Positions 6,009-9,458 of a stretch of 9,458 bases of DNA are shown piece after piece; the first letter of the stretch is position 1; every line of letters starts with the position of its first letter. Origin of the DNA: an uncultured bacterium (lineage in GTDB: Bacteria > Bacteroidota > Bacteroidia > CAILMK01); the NCBI GenBank assembly GCA_903835275.1, contig CAILMK010000203.1, positions 1 to 9,458 on the forward strand. The letters run 5' to 3'. Both the position numbers and the translations under genes were made by a program. The notes beneath the pieces are model-generated. The model saw only the letters and a program-made list of their open reading frames with translations. It searched no databases and was not told where the DNA came from.

Positions 6009-6986
6009 CCTCGGTACTTCAATTCCGTCTACAATTTGTTTTACAATTTGTGCAGGTGTAACGCCTTCCATTTCGCGTTCCGGTGCAAGGATAATACGGT
6101 GCGCCAGTACCGGCAAACATACATCCTTGATGTCTTCAGGGATCACGAAACTTCTGCCGCTCATCGCTGCCAATGCTTTTGCACCCATCATGATGGCGAT
6201 GGATGCACGCGGTGATGCACCAAGATAGAGCGCGTTATTATTGCGTGTTGTATTTACGATCTGTGTAATGAATCGCAATAACTTTTCTTCCACGTGCACG
6301 TGACGAACCTGCTCGCGCATTTTAATAACTTCCGCCGCAGATACCACCGCATTTACATCCTCTATATCGTGAATGCGCTTGCGTTTGCTGTGCGAGGAAA
6401 GGATATGCAATTCCTCATCAATGCTTGGATAGTCCACCACCACTTTGAAAATAAACCTGTCTAATTGCGCTTCTGGCAGGCGATACGTTCCTTCCTGGTC
6501 GATGGGGTTTTGCGTGGCAAGCACGAGGAATGGTTCCGCCATTGGGTAAGTGGTTCCGTCCACGCTGATTTGCAATTCCTCCATTACTTCAAACAATGCC
6601 GCCTGTGTTTTTGCCGGGGCGCGGTTGATCTCATCAATAAGGATCACATTGGAAAATAGCGGTCCTTTCCTGAATTCAAATTCATTTGTTTTTGAATTGT
6701 AGATGGAAGTTCCCGTTACATCCGATGGCATCAGATCCGGAGTGAATTGTATACGCGAGAACGGAACGGAAATAGTTCTTGCAAGGATTTTCGCCATCAG
6801 TGTTTTTGCAAGCCCGGGAACGCCTTCTATCAGCACATGCCCTTCCGCGAGTATGGAGGCGATGAGCAGGTTTAAAATCTTGTCCTGCCCAACAATGATC
6901 TTCGCTGCTTCCGCGCGGATCTTATCAACTGCATTCCGTATTTCCGAAAGATCGGTTGTATCAGTAAATGTTTCTTCGGTTTCCAT
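6006..6986 (-). CDS. MoxR family AAA+ ATPase
   Basis: 326 aa, the usual length for the family. Walker A is GVPGLAKT (55-62), Walker B is VILIDEIN (114-121; D118, E119), sensor 1 is ATQNP (157-161; N160), LDRF (175-178) supplies a conserved arginine, and GASPRAS (256-262) is the sensor 2 region with R260. All ATPase residues expected in an active enzyme are present. MoxR proteins are cytoplasmic, form hexameric rings and are thought to help assemble or activate membrane or metal-containing complexes, usually with a DUF58 or vWA partner; the DUF58 gene follows directly. ATG 6986 is the only sensible start. A weak promoter-like TATATTTT (7016-7009) lies upstream without a -33 match, so read-through from the DUF4350 gene, 198 bp upstream, is as likely. 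Confidence 0.95.
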   Translation of the reverse strand: METEETFTDTTDLSEIRNAVDKIRAEAAKIIVGQDKILNLLIASILAEGHVLIEGVPGLAKTLMAKILARTISVPFSRIQFTPDLMPSDVTGTSIYNSKTNEFEFRKGPLFSNVILIDEINRAPAKTQAALFEVMEELQISVDGTTYPMAEPFLVLATQNPIDQEGTYRLPEAQLDRFIFKVVVDYPSIDEELHILSSHSKRKRIHDIEDVNAVVSAAEVIKMREQVRHVHVEEKLLRFITQIVNTTRNNNALYLGASPRASIAIMMGAKALAAMSGRSFVIPEDIKDVCLPVLAHRIILAPEREMEGVTPAQIVKQIVDGIEVPR

Positions 6987-7008
6987 TGTTTATGAGGTTA
7001 ATTATTGT

Positions 7009-7016
7009 AAAATATA
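7009..7016 (-). promoter_or_regulatory. Possible weak -7 box TATATTTT before moxR
   Basis: Seven of eight positions match TAnnTTTG, 22 bp upstream of the MoxR ATG. No TTG lies at the expected distance. It may provide internal transcription of moxR-DUF58-RDD, since the repeat-filled gap follows the DUF4350 stop. Confidence 0.25.
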
Positions 7017-7044
7017 TTTTAGTTGTTAGTTGTCTTTTCTTTCC

Positions 7045-7078
7045 TCTCCCCCTGACCCCTCTCCTTAAAGAGAGGGGA
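7045..7078 (-). repeat. G-rich intergenic element, copy C
   Basis: On the minus strand it runs ACTCCCCTCTCTTTAAGGAG and on into AGGGGTCAGGGGGAG. CCCCTCTC (7056-7063) and GAGAGGGG (7070-7077) form a perfect 8-bp stem with a 6-nt loop. It has the same order of parts as copies A and B. Confidence 0.6.
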
Positions 7079-7115
7079 GTAACTCAGAGATTCGTTCAGG
7101 TTTTACTGCAAAACT

Positions 7116-7156
7116 GTGATGCCTACAGCATCATTTTATTCTTACTACTTACTACT
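7116..7156 (-). repeat. 41-bp duplicated block, copy 2, with TGATGC hairpin
   Basis: Second copy of the block at 5948-5988 (39 of 41 identical). TGATGC (7117-7122), loop CTACA, GCATCA (7128-7133). As with copy 1, it lies on the 3' side of a minus-strand gene, between that gene's heptad array and a G-rich element. Confidence 0.75.
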
Positions 7157-7171
7157 CTTATTCCTTACTCC
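7135..7171 (-). repeat. Heptad array behind the DUF4350 gene
   Basis: On the minus strand: GGAGTAA (7171-7165), GGAATAA (7164-7158), a 9-nt GAGTAGTAA that shifts the phase by two, GTAGTAA (7148-7142) and GAATAAA (7141-7135). It starts 13 nt after the stop and ends in the same two units as the array behind MoxR. Confidence 0.6.
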
Positions 7172-7178
7172 TTCTTTG

Positions 7179-7192
7179 CCCGCGTCAGCGGG
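7179..7192. repeat. CCCGC-GTCA-GCGGG hairpin across the DUF4350 stop codon
   Basis: A perfect 5-bp GC stem with a 4-nt loop. The TGA stop (7187-7185) lies in the loop, and one arm encodes the final Thr-Arg. It resembles the hairpin at 3737-3752. Both look like the CCCGC/GCGGG palindromes common in Bacteroidota. Confidence 0.5.
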
Positions 7193-8390
7193 TAAGTACG
7201 CGTTTGTAAAATTCATCCATTTGTTTATTCAGTTGCAAAAGATCTTTTTCGTCAATAGATTCCAAAGAACGCACCCTGCTTATATTGACGAATAGTGCAG
7301 CAGTATCGTCTTCGGTCATTCCTGTTTTATCCCTGAAGCGTTTGTAAAATTCTGCGTCAAGGGTATCGGTACGCAAATATAATTTAGTCCGAAGATAATC
7401 GTAAAAATAATTGATCTTCTTTTCCGCAAGGTTCTTGTGGTCAAATCTTTCATAGTACAGCCTGCCCATGGTATCGGCAAATTCCAGTGTGGTATTTTTG
7501 TACGGATCCATGATTGCGATGAGCCTTTGCTTGCGTTTGCCTTCAAAGAAAATGTAGATCAGCAATCCGCAAACGAGAATTAAAAACGCCCAGCGCAAAG
7601 GAGGATTCTTGAATATATACCCGAGCGTGGAATCGTTGTGGAATCCATATTTCCCATGATAATTATAATAATCGTTCCAGAAAATTTTCCGTTGAGGAAG
7701 ATAGGAAAGACAATAGAAAGGATATTGCCTTGTTGTTTTATCAACGATGTAATAATTGGTAAATGCCATAGGGCAGGAGCTAAGTAAAAATTCCCCCTTG
7801 CCAAATTTTACACGGATAAAATTTACAGCGGTATCATTGACATTCCCGAGTACTCTGGTACGCGCCGTATCAAAATTTGAAAAATATTTATCTACGTAAT
7901 TATTTTTGTAAGGAAAGTTTTTATCAGGAAAAACATGACGGTTTACGAAGGAAAGATTCCTGAATCCGGTATCTGCATTTATTCTGTAATTATCATTCAC
8001 TCCAAGTTTTAAAGTATCGGCTAAGGCACCGGAAAATTCATTCGATGCAATAAAAATACTGTTCCCACCTGCAGCAAGCCTGAGTAATTCCTGCACATCA
8101 TATTTGTCAGATTCGAAATTATCGCAGAAAATAATGATATTGCTATTCTTGTATTTTTCGCTATCGTGGGAATTGGAAAGTATGTACGTGGACGAATTCA
8201 GGTCTTCAATTTCCTGTCCGGGAAAAGATTTTTTCAGCAGTTCGTGCGTCAGATAAGTGCCGTACGGGATCTTGTCATTCGGATTCAGCGTAAAATCCCA
8301 GTTCGTAGGTTTCTCTCCTGTATTCACCCAGAGAATGACCAGCACCAACGGGATCAAAAAGCCGAGTATGTAGGGAAGGGATCTTTTCAT
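7185..8390 (-). CDS. DUF4350 domain-containing membrane protein
   Basis: 401 aa. TM1 is at residues 5-22 and TM2 at about 266-283, followed by a basic EGKRKQR. This puts residues 25-263 outside the cytoplasm and 285-401 inside. The DUF4350 region begins at DKIPYGTYLTHELLKKSFPG (39-58) and includes IIIFCDNFE (85-93), LLRLAAGGNSIFIASNEF (102-119) and FGKGEFLLSSCPMAFTNYY (196-214). The fold is usually likened to a glutamine-amidotransferase-like domain without an evident catalytic site; no activity is claimed. ATG 8390 overlaps the DUF4129 stop as ATGA, so translation is probably coupled. The family repeatedly accompanies DUF4129, MoxR and DUF58 genes. The C-terminal residues and stop lie in a small GC hairpin, so the last residues may not be ancestral. 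Confidence 0.85.
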   Translation of the reverse strand: MKRSLPYILGFLIPLVLVILWVNTGEKPTNWDFTLNPNDKIPYGTYLTHELLKKSFPGQEIEDLNSSTYILSNSHDSEKYKNSNIIIFCDNFESDKYDVQELLRLAAGGNSIFIASNEFSGALADTLKLGVNDNYRINADTGFRNLSFVNRHVFPDKNFPYKNNYVDKYFSNFDTARTRVLGNVNDTAVNFIRVKFGKGEFLLSSCPMAFTNYYIVDKTTRQYPFYCLSYLPQRKIFWNDYYNYHGKYGFHNDSTLGYIFKNPPLRWAFLILVCGLLIYIFFEGKRKQRLIAIMDPYKNTTLEFADTMGRLYYERFDHKNLAEKKINYFYDYLRTKLYLRTDTLDAEFYKRFRDKTGMTEDDTAALFVNISRVRSLESIDEKDLLQLNKQMDEFYKRVLTR

Positions 8391-9136
8391 GCCCCGGCTT
8401 TAGTATTAAAATTAAAAAATTCTTTTTCAGCCATTCGGAAGCTGTCTTCACTCACCGGTAATTCCCCGTACCAGGCATAATTGAATATTCCTGTGATACG
8501 AACAAAATCAGGATAGATCGGAGTTTTCCTCATGGAATCCGCATACTCACGATTTGTTTTTTGCGGTGCCCATGAAATTTTTCCTGCGGCATCCAGCGTT
8601 TTCAAGGTCTTGAGATAATACAGGCGGATGGCGTAGCGGTATCTTCCGAGTGCAATATTTTCGGCGATCAGTTTATCAAAATCAAGCGTGTGGACGTTCT
8701 CCTCAATATCCTCCACCTGCATGAGTTTCTGAGGACCGCGCATCAATTTGAATACATCCTTGCGAATGAGTATGACTATAACGAATACTGCAAGAAGAAA
8801 AATCAGGCAGTACCATACCCATGAACTGACGCCGAATACTTTTCCAATTCCTCTTCCCAGAAACTTAAACAGCCAGAGCAGAAACCTGTCCCATAAGGAT
8901 ATTCCCTTTGGCTTGTAGTTTTTATAATGAAACGCATTATCGCCATCTATGATGGTATCAATGGCGCTATTGGACGGAAGATGCGTCTTGAAGGTTGAAT
9001 CGTCGTTTTTAACTTTATAGTTTACGAATGTTTCCGTTATTGAACTGTCTTTTGAAAACACGTGATATGCCTTCCCCTGTGTGAAACACAGGCAGCACAC
9101 CAAAAGCACGAGGACAATTTTAATTTTTTGATTCAT
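8387..9136 (-). CDS. DUF4129 domain-containing membrane protein
   Basis: 249 aa from ATG at 9136. Residues 1-23 (MNQKIKIVLVLLVCCLCFTQ then GKA) form a signal peptide, residues about 24-100 would be periplasmic, and 105-125 is a membrane helix followed by RKDVFK. The DUF4129 domain occupies about 153-245 in the cytoplasm, with ALGRYRYAIRLYYLKTLKTL (162-181), ISWAPQKTNREYADSMR (187-203) and FNYAWYGELPVSE (218-230). The Tyr-Arg-x-Ala-Ile-Arg and Lys-Thr-Asn-Arg-Glu-Tyr signatures are typical. The frame is open upstream to 9433, but the extra 99 residues overlap a better membrane-protein frame, while M100 begins a clean signal peptide, so 9136 is chosen. It overlaps the upstream gene by 17 nt and the DUF4350 start by 4 nt (ATGA), showing a tightly coupled set. 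The molecular function is unknown. Confidence 0.85.
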   Translation of the reverse strand: MNQKIKIVLVLLVCCLCFTQGKAYHVFSKDSSITETFVNYKVKNDDSTFKTHLPSNSAIDTIIDGDNAFHYKNYKPKGISLWDRFLLWLFKFLGRGIGKVFGVSSWVWYCLIFLLAVFVIVILIRKDVFKLMRGPQKLMQVEDIEENVHTLDFDKLIAENIALGRYRYAIRLYYLKTLKTLDAAGKISWAPQKTNREYADSMRKTPIYPDFVRITGIFNYAWYGELPVSEDSFRMAEKEFFNFNTKAGA

Positions 9137-9458
9137 CAATAACGTGACTTTCATTATAGCCACTTTTGCCAATATCATCAATGCGGCGGTTGGCTCCGGT
9201 ATGTTCTTTCCGTTCGGTAATATTAAAATAATGCATGCATATTCCAGTGATAAATATAAGCCATCCACATTCTTTGAAAAGGGAAAAAATAAATTTCGCA
9301 ATAACAGGTGTTCTGTGCATCCATACAAATGTTTCTGCTGCAGAGGTTGCGAGATAAAACAAAATGCCAATAGTGGAAAGGATAATGACCACTGCAAAAG
9401 TAGCCCAAGAAGAATCACAAGCAAGACTTTCACCTAGAGCTGGAATAAAACTAAAAGA
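9120..9458 (-). CDS. Integral membrane protein, C-terminal part (runs off right edge)
   Basis: The frame is open from the right edge to TAA at 9122-9120 (112 codons visible, no start in the window). Two hydrophobic segments, about visible residues 20-38 (TFAVVIILSTIGILFYLATS) and 55-80 (FIFSLFKECGWLIFITGICM), are followed by a polar tail with HYFNITERKEHTGANRRIDD and IGKSG. That tail resembles the conserved end of the multi-pass membrane protein usually encoded just upstream of DUF4129 genes in Bacteroidota (of the E-x-K-x-x-x-G-x-x-x-x-I-x-x-I-G type). I recognise the pattern but cannot name the family with certainty. Its stop overlaps the DUF4129 start by 17 nt, which supports this frame over the two competing minus-strand frames in the same stretch. 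Only a longer sequence would show the N-terminal membrane segments. Confidence 0.7.
   Translation of the reverse strand, partial: SFSFIPALGESLACDSSWATFAVVIILSTIGILFYLATSAAETFVWMHRTPVIAKFIFSLFKECGWLIFITGICMHYFNITERKEHTGANRRIDDIGKSGYNESHVIDESKN

Noticed and set aside
6465..6659. Plus-strand ORFs opposite the MoxR gene
   Set aside because: They are antisense shadows of a gene whose Walker A, Walker B and sensor motifs are complete in the minus frame.
5948..7156. CRISPR-like repeat pair
   Set aside because: There are only two copies, 1.2 kb apart with a gene between them, no regular spacers and no cas genes.
6986..8390. Bat aerotolerance operon
   Set aside because: MoxR and DUF58 are shared with that operon, but no BatA/BatB vWA protein or TPR protein is present, and DUF4129/DUF4350/RDD point to a different module.
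9137..9433. N-terminal 99-residue extension of the DUF4129 protein
   Set aside because: It overlaps a better membrane-protein frame ending at 9120, while the Met at 9136 begins a clean signal peptide.

Overview
The window looks like chromosome from a Bacteroidota bacterium, probably an environmental lineage with a type IX secretion system. Three things support this. There is a C-terminal type IX sorting domain (residues 558-629 of the 1779-3668 gene). TATCTTTG promoter boxes match the Bacteroidota -7 consensus TAnnTTTG, one of them with a TTTG exactly 19 bases upstream. The DUF4129-DUF4350-MoxR-DUF58-RDD gene order is also common in this phylum. DNA is moderately AT-rich. No rRNA, tRNA, CRISPR array or transposase gene was seen.

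Layout. 1-1376 (minus, runs off the left edge): a secreted glycerophosphodiester phosphodiesterase-like protein with a C-terminal lectin-like (LamG) domain. 1377-1778: a non-coding divergent spacer with both promoters and several inverted repeats. 1779-3668 (plus): a secreted right-handed beta-helix protein with a type IX sorting domain. From 3795 to the right edge everything is on the minus strand. In transcription order it holds the C-terminal end of a membrane protein (9458-9120), DUF4129 (9136-8387), DUF4350 (8390-7185), a MoxR AAA+ ATPase (6986-6006), a DUF58 protein (5804-4461) and an RDD membrane protein (4355-3795).

How the genes work together. The minus-strand cluster is a MoxR/DUF58 membrane module. 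The first three genes overlap (17 nt, then ATGA), so they are translationally coupled. A MoxR ATPase with a DUF58 partner and small membrane proteins is generally thought to act as a chaperone-like complex at the cytoplasmic membrane, but the substrate of this version is not established. The two secreted proteins on the left suit degradation of phosphodiester or polysaccharide material outside the cytoplasm, but they share no operon.

The most unusual structure is in the gaps. All five complete genes whose 3' end is not overlapped by the next gene carry a degenerate 7-nt-period array, in the sense orientation, at or just after the stop codon. For the RDD gene the array forms the last codons and the stop. 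Two gaps in the cluster also share a 41-bp duplicated block with a TGATGC hairpin and a G-rich element. A 16-bp perfect palindrome lies just upstream of the DUF58 start, and a CCCGC hairpin spans the DUF4350 stop. These repeats separate genes that are normally tightly packed.
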